Position numbers and translations under genes: made by a program. Below, piece after piece: positions 7,838 through 19,377 of a stretch of 64,000 nucleotides of DNA. A model generated the notes under the pieces. It was not told the DNA's origin, made no database searches, and saw only the letters and a list, made by a program, of their open reading frames with translations. The first letter of the stretch is position 1, and the number at the start of each line of letters is the position of its first letter. Origin of the DNA: Bacteroidia bacterium (GTDB lineage Bacteria; Bacteroidota; Bacteroidia; Bacteroidales; JAPLDU01); NCBI GenBank assembly GCA_026391255.1, contig JAPLDU010000085.1, positions 28,891 to 92,890 on the forward strand, in the 5' to 3' direction.

Positions 7838-10762
7838 TCAAAAGCGCAGTTCCTTCAGGGCAGCAACTCTTGCAACCGTTTCAATGACTATGGCAGCGAG
7901 GGCTGCGCCATAATCGAGATCAATATTTTCCATGGTGTCTTTTGTATCGTGATAACCTGATCGGTTAATATCATAGTTTTCCATAAAAAGCACGACAGGC
8001 ATTCCGGCATCGGAAAAAATCTGGCCATCGGTATTGTAAAGGCTACTGCTGTGATTATATTTTGTACGTACTTCGCCTGTCAACGGGAGATGCCTGGCGG
8101 GTTCAGGAATGGTGATCCCGTCGCTGCTTCGCACGCCGCGCTTGCAATGATTTCTTTCAGGAAGGGAATTCCATTCATCTGTCCCGGAATTCCAGGCCTG
8201 GTTTGCCATATGTGCCTGGTACGACAGGAAAACGGATTGTGCACTATTACCCGGAGATATCTGAAAAATATCTTTGTCTTTTTCATTGTTGTGTGCAATC
8301 ATATCAGAAACAAAAACCCCGGTGATAGTCATTCCTGACAGATCAATTATACCGTTATTCTCAATATGGAGTTTTAAATCTTTATTTTTTACGGCTTCGC
8401 AAAAATGCCGTGCGCCAAGGCAATCGGAAGGAAATTCCTCACCGGTAAGATGTAACAGCCATACATCGCGTTCGAGAAGATTGTTTTTAGCCAGGTCAAG
8501 AAATACAGAACATGCAAGCAGCAGAGCGGAAGTGACAGAATGATTATCATCCGCGCCTGCGGCCGACAAGCGGGCGCCCGAACCGCCGCGTTCCTTCTCA
8601 TAAATATCCTCCATGTATGCCGTATCATAGTGATCGGCCATCACAACTGCCTCTCCGCGGTTTTTCCCGGGGATAACCACCAGGATATCTCTCTCCGTTT
8701 CATGTTCATTCTGATTATTTTTCCAGCCGGTAAACTGGTTAAAGCTGAAATCAGTCTGCCAGTTAAAAGGCAGTTCGCCGCAATATGCCATGCCTTTCAT
8801 TCCGGCTTTTTCAATTTCCGCGCGATGACATGAAATGAGAAAATCGCCGAGTTGCAAAAGGTCTCTTTTATGGTGCTTCAGTTGATGCAGGGTAGGTTCG
8901 TCATCAACAAAATCGGCATTGTCTTTATTGATAAAATTTCCATGGGATAATGTGAAAATATCATTCCAGAATGACTCTTCAAAAGCACGTGTGGCGGTAT
9001 ATCGATAAGTAATGCCCTCCGGAGGTTTTTCATTATATTCCTGTTCAATAATTCTTTCCAGTTCAACTTTCATTTCCTGTCCGGCTGCCGGATCATCTGA
9101 TAATCCGGGCAAGGAAGACAACCATTGTTCCAAAGTTTCATTCTTCCCAATGTGAAGAAGGCGCCGTGCAAAACTTCCGGGAATCCTGTTTTCTGCAAAA
9201 AGTTTCTTCTGGGATAACAGGTTAATAATATTCATGGTGGTCTGATGTGCGAAGCTGTCATGAGAACTCTTGAAATTTTTCAGGGCTGATAAATAAAGAG
9301 GTCTTTGCATTATCCGCGGCCATAATTCAATTACCTGTGATGCTGAGGCATTTTCACACTGGTATGCGGAAATATAACCATGTAAAGCATCAGGCAGAAT
9401 CCTGATTTCATCAGTTGTTTTCTTAACATAAGCAACCAATGGCCTGTGCCAGTATATCTCATGATTGTCAATGCGCATCGGAGGGAAGAAAAACCGGTAA
9501 CCGAATAAACCTCCCTGTTTAATTTCATTTTCAGCATTTAAAATTTTTGCGGGAGATGCATTCGGACCGTCAAGTAACAGGGAATAATCTTTTCTCCAGA
9601 GCTGGCAATTTCTTGCCATGGGTTTACCATATAATCCCATAGTGTCAAGGTCCGTACTGAAAAGGGTTTCGGCAATTTTAACCAGACGATGCGGATAGGT
9701 TAATTCATCCTCGTTTTTGTGAATCTTTTGCCACCGGTGAGTCCGATGATAGGTGTCAAGAATAAGTTCATGACGAACATCGGATGCTTTCACAGAGGGA
9801 TGAGGTTCATAAATCCAGCCTGATTGCGGCACCCGGATTCCTTCATGGCCGCTGTGCCTGGTTACCATTCTCTGCATCGGGATCTGAGTTGCAAAAGGCA
9901 AGCCGGCCTGAAGTTCCCGGTAATTGTTCATGCCCCGGAAAACAAGACTGCCGGGAAAAGGGAGCAGAACTATCTTTCCATCAAGATATTTTTTCCTGAT
10001 CAGATCAGGCAGCAGACTGAACGGACGAAAGCTCAGTATGAATTTTACATTTTCAAAAGAATCATTGTCATTAATCAGAAATGATTTTGCCCGGGTCGGG
10101 ATTAAATCTGTATTTTTTGTTTCCAGAATCCTGAAGCCAATTCCCGATAACTGTGATCTGTCAGAGACTTTCACATGATGCGTCTCTTCAAGGATTTGTG
10201 AGATGAATGTAATGAAATTCCTTTCCCTGATTTCTTCTGAAGCTTCGGCCATAAAGCATTTCCAGAAAACCTGTTCAGGATCGTCAATGCTGTTGCCAAA
10301 GAAGGTCCAACGTACACGACCCTTGTCATCCTGAGTGCGCGACAGCATCATCGGGAGAAAGACAATGTATTGTTCGTTTTTCAGCTTTCCTGCGTTTTTC
10401 GCAAGATCATCAGGCCAATAAGGATTATTGGTAAGATTTTGGTTGCCATGGCCGCCAATATGATATTCGGGCAATCCTTTCCCAAGTTTAATCAGATGTT
10501 GCATTACCTGGGTCCCGATATTTTCAATGCCTGGTTTCAATTCCAGCTCTTCTTCCATTTCCGTGATATTCCAGCCATTCAGATTATCATCAGAAAAAAT
10601 ATCGTGATCGGTAAAAACATGATCATTGCAATCTATAACCGGAGAAGGCATAAATTCAGAATATGCGGGCAACCTGAATTTAATTCCCTTTGCATCATGA
10701 GTGATTTTATTTCGTAGTTCTTTCCAGCCTTGTATCTGGGTTTTATCAACCGGTGAATTCAT
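7838..10762 (-). CDS. Large protein with C-terminal M28-like metallopeptidase domain
   Basis: 974 aa; VVMADHYDTAYMED...SAAGADDNHSVTSALLLA...VWLLHLTGEEFPSDCLGARHF; long N-terminal region not recognised. Confidence 0.8.
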   Translation of the reverse strand: MNSPVDKTQIQGWKELRNKITHDAKGIKFRLPAYSEFMPSPVIDCNDHVFTDHDIFSDDNLNGWNITEMEEELELKPGIENIGTQVMQHLIKLGKGLPEYHIGGHGNQNLTNNPYWPDDLAKNAGKLKNEQYIVFLPMMLSRTQDDKGRVRWTFFGNSIDDPEQVFWKCFMAEASEEIRERNFITFISQILEETHHVKVSDRSQLSGIGFRILETKNTDLIPTRAKSFLINDNDSFENVKFILSFRPFSLLPDLIRKKYLDGKIVLLPFPGSLVFRGMNNYRELQAGLPFATQIPMQRMVTRHSGHEGIRVPQSGWIYEPHPSVKASDVRHELILDTYHRTHRWQKIHKNEDELTYPHRLVKIAETLFSTDLDTMGLYGKPMARNCQLWRKDYSLLLDGPNASPAKILNAENEIKQGGLFGYRFFFPPMRIDNHEIYWHRPLVAYVKKTTDEIRILPDALHGYISAYQCENASASQVIELWPRIMQRPLYLSALKNFKSSHDSFAHQTTMNIINLLSQKKLFAENRIPGSFARRLLHIGKNETLEQWLSSLPGLSDDPAAGQEMKVELERIIEQEYNEKPPEGITYRYTATRAFEESFWNDIFTLSHGNFINKDNADFVDDEPTLHQLKHHKRDLLQLGDFLISCHRAEIEKAGMKGMAYCGELPFNWQTDFSFNQFTGWKNNQNEHETERDILVVIPGKNRGEAVVMADHYDTAYMEDIYEKERGGSGARLSAAGADDNHSVTSALLLACSVFLDLAKNNLLERDVWLLHLTGEEFPSDCLGARHFCEAVKNKDLKLHIENNGIIDLSGMTITGVFVSDMIAHNNEKDKDIFQISPGNSAQSVFLSYQAHMANQAWNSGTDEWNSLPERNHCKRGVRSSDGITIPEPARHLPLTGEVRTKYNHSSSLYNTDGQIFSDAGMPVVLFMENYDINRSGYHDTKDTMENIDLDYGAALAAIVIETVARVAALKELRF

Positions 10763-10810
10763 TGCTATTATTGTTAAACGGACGAATCATACCCCAATAT
10801 GAATATTCAG

Positions 10811-11275
10811 AAACTGGTTTGAATTATAATTATTTCTGTTATATAATTCATATTCAACTTCTTTTGCATGCCCAAAAGAACTAAGCGAAGCGGTCTCACG
10901 AACCCCGACCTGTCGGGGTGAGTAACCAAAAGGGCACCACGAACGAGAATACAACATGCACTTTCGCACAGGCCAACGCTATCGGGTCTGTGCATGTTGT
11001 ACTCCACACCGTTCGTGGACGGCTAACGCACGGGGCTTTCATGGTCAAATTTATGTAAAAAGAATATGGGCAAAGTAATTTTTTTCAAAATTTTCATAAT
11101 AAATGAGTGCGAAGCATAAAATATAAAAATCCTTATCAACGCATTGCTGTTTGAGTGAAGTCGAGGAACGAGACGGAACGAGTTCAATTCGTTAAGTCTT
11201 TTTTGCATACTTTTTGTGACGACAAAAAGTATGAAGAATGAAATACTGAAAATCATCTGGTAAATATTCAAACAT
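10811..11275 (+). mobile_element. MITE-like modular element family A, copy A1
   Basis: aaactggtttgaatt...cttcttttgcatgcccaaaag...accccgacctgtcggggt...ccacgaacg/cgttcgtgg palindrome...gtgcgaagcataaaat...ctttttgtgacgacaaaaag...aaaatcatctgg. Recurs at 25.7, 33.3, 37.7 and 55.2 kb. Confidence 0.7.
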
Positions 11276-11346
11276 AGGGACTAAATATTGATTCAAATTT
11301 AAATACCATATTCCAATATAGGTCAGTCAAAAATGGAAAGTTTCAG

Positions 11347-13149
11347 TTATTTTGCCGGATATCCCTGTGCCGAAACGTCCCAGGTAAGCTCAACATCCCA
11401 GTTTGAGCGTACTTTCACATCTTCCTTATAAAGAAGCACCTTTTCGGGTTGAAGTTTTTTAATGTAGTTTCCGGTGTCCCACTTTTTGTTCCAGTTGTCA
11501 TCAAAAATAAATTTCAGGTGATAGGTAGCCGGGTTAATATTATCAAATCTGACCGTGGTTCCTGAGTTTATAAATGCTTCCTTCAGAACAACATCTTTTT
11601 CATTCATTAACTGTACGATTCCGTTTGAACTCAGGTTATTGATTTTAAGAATGATATTTCCATAGAACTCTTTTTTCTGAAGGATAAAGGTGGATTTGAC
11701 GGTATCATTGGTATTACCGGCAATGTCGTGAAAAGTGCCGGGAGGAATTAATAAGCCATATCTCATTCCATCAGTCCATGTAGTTGAAAGTGTGTACCTG
11801 CGCAGCAAAAAGCTGTCCTTTTTAAACCTGAAGTGCAAAGGCAGTTGTATGGAATCAACAATATTATAAAGCTGGATTTTGGATGTATCAATGCTTTTTA
11901 CGGGTGCTGAAAAGTCGAAAATTATATCCTTGTCATAATCAAGCTTTTTCGATTTTTGAACACTGCAACCGGTTTTCAATACCACCGGTTTAGGGGTTTC
12001 ATGCTTTTTAATGGGTTTGGGTTTAAAGCCCAGAACAACCGTGTCCGTACGCAATTGTGCTTCTCCTGTTTCATTGTTCTTCCGGTAAGTTACCAGCAAC
12101 CTGATAGTATCGCGGCTTGCCACCAGGCTGTCAGTGATCCAGCAAATAATACTGTCGCGGGTTTTGTTGTATTCCGGACTGATCCAGTCAGCAGCAGGAG
12201 TAAAATTCATGGGATTAAAAACGGGGTTTTCCGTCAATGGCTGGTTAAAATACAAGTTACACTGGTTCCGGGCAGGCCTTTCGTGTTTGGTAAGTATCCG
12301 CTTCTTAGCAACCTCCTGAAACAAAGACAAACGCAGGTTTGCCGGGGCGAACATAGTGACGCTCACATTTCTGATACTGTCGTACCAGGCGGAATCGCCC
12401 ATCAGAACTTTGAGTGTATCTGCCTTTAAAGACAAAGCGGCTGTAGGTATGATAGGGTGATCAAAATATGCAATGGCTTCTGTTGGTTGATCAAAAATAT
12501 AATTGTTGTTATCGTCTTTGAGGGCAAACACTTTATAAGTATCTTTCCTGATATTGCTAATAAGAAAATCTCCTTTATCACCCGTACGGCTTACATAAAC
12601 AGGCAGTTCTTTAAGAGGCGCCGAATCGCTGCCTTCGGGATACAGCATAACCAGCACCTCTTTTTCCGGTTTGGATGTGAATGCATTGGTCAGAATCCCA
12701 CCGACCTGCAGGGAATCAATCATATTACCGGTCGAAAAAACAAAACGAAAATTTTTAAGTACGTTGCCTTCGTTCAGGTCGGAGATGGCATCCCCGAAAT
12801 TCAGAGTATAGGTTGTACTGTCACGCAATGGATTATTCAGGTCAATTACCAGGGTTTTATTCTTCATGATTATTTCCGGTTTTTTCTTTACCGGAGGTGA
12901 TACGATCAGTGCCTTGCTGATATTTTTCAACTGTACAAATTCATCAAAGGTGATTTTTATGACCTGTCCATGGAAATTTTTTGACTTGTCCGGAGGCTGG
13001 CTCTGAACCACCCTCGGCGGATCAGTATCTTTGACACCACCAGAAGGCATGCCCACATTGGCACAACTGTTTACCAGAAAAGCAATCAGGATGGTAACCG
13101 GAATGATCGCCGGTAAAAGGATATTGCCGTTTCTGAATTTGAACTTCAT
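11347..13149 (-). CDS. Ig-like (Big_5/SbsA-type) domain lipoprotein
   Basis: SCANVGMPSGGVKDTDPPRVVQSQPPDKSKNFHGQVIKITFDEFVQLKNI...; lipobox-like LVNSC after a hydrophobic stretch. The track ORF extends to 13218; MKFKFRNGNILLPAI... at 13149 is the likelier start. Confidence 0.85.
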   Translation of the reverse strand: MKFKFRNGNILLPAIIPVTILIAFLVNSCANVGMPSGGVKDTDPPRVVQSQPPDKSKNFHGQVIKITFDEFVQLKNISKALIVSPPVKKKPEIIMKNKTLVIDLNNPLRDSTTYTLNFGDAISDLNEGNVLKNFRFVFSTGNMIDSLQVGGILTNAFTSKPEKEVLVMLYPEGSDSAPLKELPVYVSRTGDKGDFLISNIRKDTYKVFALKDDNNNYIFDQPTEAIAYFDHPIIPTAALSLKADTLKVLMGDSAWYDSIRNVSVTMFAPANLRLSLFQEVAKKRILTKHERPARNQCNLYFNQPLTENPVFNPMNFTPAADWISPEYNKTRDSIICWITDSLVASRDTIRLLVTYRKNNETGEAQLRTDTVVLGFKPKPIKKHETPKPVVLKTGCSVQKSKKLDYDKDIIFDFSAPVKSIDTSKIQLYNIVDSIQLPLHFRFKKDSFLLRRYTLSTTWTDGMRYGLLIPPGTFHDIAGNTNDTVKSTFILQKKEFYGNIILKINNLSSNGIVQLMNEKDVVLKEAFINSGTTVRFDNINPATYHLKFIFDDNWNKKWDTGNYIKKLQPEKVLLYKEDVKVRSNWDVELTWDVSAQGYPAK

Positions 13150-13419
13150 CTGAAAATTTCGGCAAACTTGCATGATTTTTTTCAAAATTGAAAGTATTTT
13201 CCTTAAATGAACAATCAATTGACCTAATCGGATTCACTGAGAATTCTAAAACCTTTATTTCTTTACCACATAGGCACATAGAAAACATAGAAAAACTATG
13301 TGTAACTATGTGACTATGTGGTTTAAATAATAAATTTTTAATCCATAAATTTCTCTAATGACTACAAAAAATGCGTATAAAGTTCAACTCTGTCCTGACA
13401 TTTTTCCGGAGAATGTTTG

Positions 13420-13427
13420 TAGTTTTG
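13420..13427 (+). promoter_or_regulatory. Bacteroidetes-type -7 element (TAGTTTTG) upstream of lgt
   Basis: TAnnTTTG match, 28 nt before the lgt ATG. Confidence 0.45.
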
Positions 13428-13455
13428 CCGGTAAATAGGCACTAATTGTAAGATA

Positions 13456-14268
13456 ATGATTTTAAACTATATCAATTGGAATGTTGACCCTGAGGTTTTT
13501 CATATCGGAGGATTGTCAATCAGGTGGTATGGGATATTATTCGCAGCTTCCTTCGTGTTCGGGTATTTTATCATGCTGAAGATATTCAGAAGAGAAGGTA
13601 TTTCACAGGAACTGCTTGATAAACTTAGCATATATATGGGAGTAGCCACGGTAGTAGGCGCCAGGCTTGGGCATTGCTTATTTTACCAGCCTGATTATTA
13701 CCTCCGTTATCCGTTTGAAATACTGATGGTCTGGAAAGGTGGCCTTGCCAGCCACGGCGCCGCGATTGGAATCCTGACCGCCTTATGGATGTTTGCCAGA
13801 AAAGCCGGCAAATCCTGGTGGTGGATACTCGACAGAATAGTGATTGTAATTGCTTTGTCAGGTTTTTTTATACGAACCGGAAACCTGATGAACTCTGAAA
13901 TCTTCGGAAAAGCCAGCCATGTTCCATGGGCTTTTGTATTTATGCGTGATAACCCGGTACCCCGTCATCCTACCCAGATCTATGAAGCATTATCTTACCT
14001 GGTACTTTTCCTGTTCTTATATTTTGCCTATTTCAGGAAGAACCTGGGACAGCGCGCAGGCTTGCTTTTCGGAATATTTATGGCAGTGCTGTGGTCAATA
14101 CGTTTCCTGGTTGAATTCCTGAAAGAAAACCAGGTTGATTTCGAAAACAAACTTCCTCTGAACATGGGACAGCTGCTCAGTATCCCATTTATTATTGCCG
14201 GTCTGGTGATTATCTGGCTGTCGCTTAAGAACAAACTCTCAAAAAAAGGAGAAATACAGAGTTCATAA
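13456..14268 (+). CDS. lgt: Prolipoprotein diacylglyceryl transferase
   Basis: 270 aa; GGLSIRWYGILFA, GARLGHCLFYQPDYY, KGGLASHGAAIG, RTGNLMNSEIFGK, RHPTQIYEALSYL. Confidence 0.97.
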   Translation: MILNYINWNVDPEVFHIGGLSIRWYGILFAASFVFGYFIMLKIFRREGISQELLDKLSIYMGVATVVGARLGHCLFYQPDYYLRYPFEILMVWKGGLASHGAAIGILTALWMFARKAGKSWWWILDRIVIVIALSGFFIRTGNLMNSEIFGKASHVPWAFVFMRDNPVPRHPTQIYEALSYLVLFLFLYFAYFRKNLGQRAGLLFGIFMAVLWSIRFLVEFLKENQVDFENKLPLNMGQLLSIPFIIAGLVIIWLSLKNKLSKKGEIQSS

Positions 14269-14403
14269 AGTTTATAAAGTTCATAAAGTAGAAAGTCAAT
14301 GTAATAAGCTAATAATCAATTATAAATATAAAATAATGTTTTAAATATTTTAAAACGTAATTATTTGTATTTTACAACTTTATAAACTTAATAACTTTTA
14401 ACT

Positions 14404-14736
14404 TTATGAACTCTGAAGCCTGGGATTTTCAATATGCCGCTGGTTGTCCCTGGCTGTTTTCTTTTCAAGGTTCAATGCCAGAGCCTCTTCCAGGTCAATA
14501 CCCGTCTGGTTGGCAATACAAATTAATACAAAAAGAACGTCGGCCAGTTCATCGGAAAGGTTTGTTGTCTCATCCGATTTCTTATACGATTGTTCTCCGT
14601 ATTTTCTTGCAATAATACGGGAGACTTCTCCCACTTCTTCAACCAGTAATGCCAAGTTTGTCAGTTCATTGAAATAACGAACACCATAGGATTTTATCCA
14701 TTGATCTACCTTCAATTGTGCTTCTTTTATCGTCAT
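14404..14736 (-). CDS. MazG-like nucleotide pyrophosphohydrolase
   Basis: 110 aa; LALLVEEVGEVSRIIARKYGEQ...LSDELADVLFVLICIANQTGIDLEEAL. Confidence 0.9.
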   Translation of the reverse strand: MTIKEAQLKVDQWIKSYGVRYFNELTNLALLVEEVGEVSRIIARKYGEQSYKKSDETTNLSDELADVLFVLICIANQTGIDLEEALALNLEKKTARDNQRHIENPRLQSS

Positions 14737-14952
14737 AATTCAAATTTTTCCCGAATTAACAAACAATTTTCTTGTTGTTTGTGAAATTTGGCTTTTCTTT
14801 GCAGTGGATTGTGGAAAGATTTGATTGATTGCAACCACAGAAAAAAATGCTAAAGCAATTTTCTTTTCTGCATAGATCAAAAATCCCAACCCATCACAGT
14901 TTGCGGACTATTTCCGTATATTTTTTAGTTATTAACTGATAAAATTTTTAAT

Positions 14953-16296
14953 ATGTCTTATTTATTTACTTCAGAATCAGTTTCTGAGGGTCATCCTGAT
15001 AAGGTGGCCGACCAGATATCCGATGGTTTGCTTGATGAGTTTCTGCGTTGGGATCCGGATTCAAAAGTCGCATGTGAAACGCTGGTTACTACCGGGCTGG
15101 TGGTATGCAGCGGTGAAGTATCCACCAAGGGATATGTTGATATCCAGGAAGTAGCCAGAAGAATAATCAGGGATATCGGTTATACAAGGGCCGAATACCG
15201 GTTCGACAGCGAATCATGCGGGGTCATTTCCACCATTCATGAGCAATCGCCTGATATTAACCAGGGAGTGGTGCGGACCAGCAAGGAAGAACAGGGAGCC
15301 GGCGACCAGGGCATGATGTTCGGTTATGCATGCAATGAGATGGACAATTACATGCCTATGCCTATTGAGTTGGCTCATATCTTATTACAAGAGCTCTCCG
15401 TGATCCGTCGTGAAGGCAAAGTGATGACTTACCTCCGACCTGATGCAAAATCACAGGTCACCGTTGAATACAACGACAAGGGAAAACCGGTAAGAATTGA
15501 TACCATCGTTATTTCTGCCCAGCATGACGAATTCGTGTTGCCTAAAGGTAAAACTCCTGAAGCAGCAAAGAAAGCCGAAAAAGCCATGCAGAAGCAGATC
15601 ACCGAGGATGTTCGTAATATTCTTATTCCAAGGATAATAAAAAACAAAACATACCAATTCGACAAGAAGGTTTTTAAAGATGACTATAAACTACTGGTGA
15701 ATCCGACAGGCAAGTTTGTAATTGGCGGCCCTCATGGAGATACCGGTCTCACAGGCCGTAAGATCATTGTTGATACCTATGGCGGACGGGGCGCTCATGG
15801 TGGTGGCGCTTTCTCAGGCAAAGACTCATCAAAGGTCGACCGTTCGGCTGCTTACGCCATGCGTCATATAGCTAAGAACATGGTGGCAGCCGGTGTTGCA
15901 GAAGAAGTACTGGTGCAGGTTGCTTATGCCATTGGAATTGCCAAACCGGTCGGATTATATGTTAACACCAACCACACAGCCAAAGTTAAAGATGCCAAAG
16001 GAAAAATAATGGCCGACGGTGAAATTGCCAAAGTGATACAGGGAATTTTCGACCTTCGTCCATATTCTATAATCCAGCGTTTGGGTCTTACCAACCCGGT
16101 ATTTCTGCCAACTGCGCGTTATGGACATTTCGGTAGGGATCCTTACACGAAGGAGGTGGAAATATATTGCAAAAGCGGGGATGTTCGCAAGTGTAAAGAT
16201 AATGGCAATGAAAAATACATGAAAAAGGTGGATTTCTTTGCCTGGGAAAAGCTGGATTACGTAAACCAGATCAAAAAGGCATTTAAAATAAAATAG
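14953..16296 (+). CDS. metK: S-adenosylmethionine synthase
   Basis: 447 aa; [76 protein letters not shown]. Confidence 0.98.
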   Translation: MSYLFTSESVSEGHPDKVADQISDGLLDEFLRWDPDSKVACETLVTTGLVVCSGEVSTKGYVDIQEVARRIIRDIGYTRAEYRFDSESCGVISTIHEQSPDINQGVVRTSKEEQGAGDQGMMFGYACNEMDNYMPMPIELAHILLQELSVIRREGKVMTYLRPDAKSQVTVEYNDKGKPVRIDTIVISAQHDEFVLPKGKTPEAAKKAEKAMQKQITEDVRNILIPRIIKNKTYQFDKKVFKDDYKLLVNPTGKFVIGGPHGDTGLTGRKIIVDTYGGRGAHGGGAFSGKDSSKVDRSAAYAMRHIAKNMVAAGVAEEVLVQVAYAIGIAKPVGLYVNTNHTAKVKDAKGKIMADGEIAKVIQGIFDLRPYSIIQRLGLTNPVFLPTARYGHFGRDPYTKEVEIYCKSGDVRKCKDNGNEKYMKKVDFFAWEKLDYVNQIKKAFKIK

Positions 16297-16438
16297 AATT
16301 TGAAAAATCCTTTTTGAAAAAAATCCCATCGTGAAAATCAATGTTCGCTTTGGTTTAATTATTTCAATGGAACTCTCCGCCATGGCGGAGACCAACACTA
16401 AGAAACAAAATGACGGTTGAGCAAAGATTTTAACATGT

Positions 16439-16751
16439 ACCCAGTCACGTAATGACGGAATCTTTGTAGCTGTATGGTATTCATGTTATATAAGCCACGG
16501 AGTGGCGAAATCTATGAAAGGATAAACTGTCTTGAAGATGCCACCACTACGTGGTTTAGATATCAGCAACAAACATTGATACTACAAAGATTCCGTCACT
16601 ACGTGACTGGATATCAGCAAACAAAATAATTACAAGGATAAATTATTTTGAAGATGCCACCACTACGTGGTTTAGATATCAGCAACAAACATTGATACTA
16701 CAAAGATTCCGTCACTACGTGACTGGATATCAGCAAATATAAAATAATTAC
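16439..16751 (+). repeat. Array of short palindromes with an exact ~88-bp segment duplicated at 116-bp period
   Basis: gaagatgccaccactacgtggtttagatatcagcaacaaacattgatactacaaagattccgtcactacgtgactggatatcagcaaa at 16534-16621 and 16650-16737; an inverted version, ccagtcacgtaatgacggaatctttgtag, sits at about 16441. Confidence 0.85.
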
Positions 16752-16799
16752 GCATGTGAAACCCCTGGTGTCCTTTGTAGTCAGACTTATTATATGCAG

Positions 16800-18143
<1,344 letters not shown>

Positions 18144-18167
18144 AAGAATATTTTATTATTCAGTTGC

Positions 18168-18414
18168 ATTATTGTCCGGTCAAATTTTATGTCGTCACTA
18201 CGTGACTTAAATGCCGCAATTTATTTCTTGCTACAAAGATACCATCCCTACGGGATTAAAGTCTTGATGTATCAGTTAAACCCCGTCAGGGGTGAAATCT
18301 TTGTAGAAAAATATTTCTAACAACAATAAGCCCTGTAGGGGCGAAATCTTTTGGAACCTCATACACCCGTGGGATTTAAGATGATTATAAATGTTTTCTC
18401 CGGACAATAGTGAT
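18168..18414 (+). repeat. TIR-bounded palindrome array, family C copy 1
   Basis: Ends attattgtccgg / ccggacaatagt; internal gtcactacgtgac, tccctacggga, ccccgtcagggg, ccctgtagggg. A near-identical copy lies at about 40795-41040. Confidence 0.75.
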
Positions 18415-18429
18415 TTAGATCATAAAATT

Positions 18430-19140
18430 TCAAAGCAAAACATCCTCACTAACCCGCCATGTAAAAGGTCTGATGAAGGTTCTCAATGTTTGCAGTTTTT
18501 TCAGTTTATAATTTTCCCATTCTACCCTGGGTTTGTCTTCAGCATTAGAAGATTTTGTTGTAATCCTGACATTCTTATTGGTAAAATAATAATTCCGGGT
18601 TTCGGTTTCAGCATTGACCCTGTTATATTTGACATAATCGGCCGCGGTCAGGTAAAACTGCCGGTTCTGATATCTGAATTTATACAGGTAATTTGCCTTA
18701 AACCCTTTTCCCTGGTGATAATTACTGTGAAATCCGATCATCAGGAATCCCTGGCTGATTATTATAGTATCAAAAGGATCTCCCTCTTCAGGATTAAGGA
18801 CGCTGATGATAAATGAATTGCTGTAACCGGCCAGCTTGTATTGCCTGCATTCCGGATCATATAAAATAATTGCCAGTATCCGGGCAGGAGCCAATACACT
18901 ATCGTTATTGTTATCTGATTTTTCTTTAAACCAAATACTATCCCGGGATTGTAAAATAATGGCATAATCTTTTGCTTTGTCATTATTCAGGTCGCCCCCG
19001 GCAGATTTAAAAATTTTCCATCCTTCAGGAACAAATTCCAGCATGTTTTGCCCCATACTGATTAATTCAGGATATGTGATATGCTGGCATAACGAGGTAT
19101 AATAAATTAAACAAAGAAAAAATGAAGTAATAAATTTCAT
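18430..19140 (-). CDS. Conserved hypothetical secreted protein
   Basis: 236 aa; signal-peptide-like N-terminus; no family recognised. Confidence 0.6.
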   Translation of the reverse strand: MKFITSFFLCLIYYTSLCQHITYPELISMGQNMLEFVPEGWKIFKSAGGDLNNDKAKDYAIILQSRDSIWFKEKSDNNNDSVLAPARILAIILYDPECRQYKLAGYSNSFIISVLNPEEGDPFDTIIISQGFLMIGFHSNYHQGKGFKANYLYKFRYQNRQFYLTAADYVKYNRVNAETETRNYYFTNKNVRITTKSSNAEDKPRVEWENYKLKKLQTLRTFIRPFTWRVSEDVLL

Positions 19141-19204
19141 AAAGTCCGTAAGATGAGTTATGATCCGCCTGAGGCGGAATGAGTTATGAATTATGAGTTA
19201 TGAA

Positions 19205-19312
19205 CTTATTTCTGAAATCCTGATAGGTTCTGGCAAAAAATTCCAAAAACCAAATTCCAAAAAACAAATAATAAACAATATCAAAATTTCAAATAAAAAG
19301 AAACTATTTTGA
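19205..19312 (-). repeat. Family B repeat, partial copy 2
   Basis: ggcaaaaaattccaaa...caaataataaacaatatcaaaatttcaaat, inverted relative to copy 1. Confidence 0.6.
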
Positions 19313-19315
19313 ATT

Positions 19316-19372
19316 TGATTCCTGATTCCTGATTCCTGATTCCTGACTCCTGATTCCTGATTCCTGAAAAAA
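19316..19372 (+). repeat. Heptanucleotide tandem repeat (TTCCTGA)n
   Basis: gattcctgattcctgattcctgattcctgactcctgattcctgattcctga read directly. Confidence 0.9.
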
Positions 19373-19377
19373 ACAGG

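Noticed and set aside
8051-10717. Many 60-115 aa ORFs on both strands over the M28-like gene
   Set aside because: Alternative-frame or antisense to a 974-aa ORF with recognisable peptidase motifs.
10787-11271. Small ORFs such as MRKCMLYSRSWCPFGYSPRQVGVRETASLSSFG and MNIYQMIFSISFFILFVVTKSMQKRLNELNSFRL
   Set aside because: They lie inside the family A repeat and recur at other copies only because the DNA is repeated; frames are broken by palindromic indels.
11956-12900. 157-aa and 147-aa plus-strand ORFs
   Set aside because: Antisense to the Ig-like lipoprotein gene; no recognisable domain.
16439-16751. Possible CRISPR array (regular direct repeats)
   Set aside because: Only two direct units, repeats are composite palindromes, no spacer-like unique segments and no cas genes nearby.
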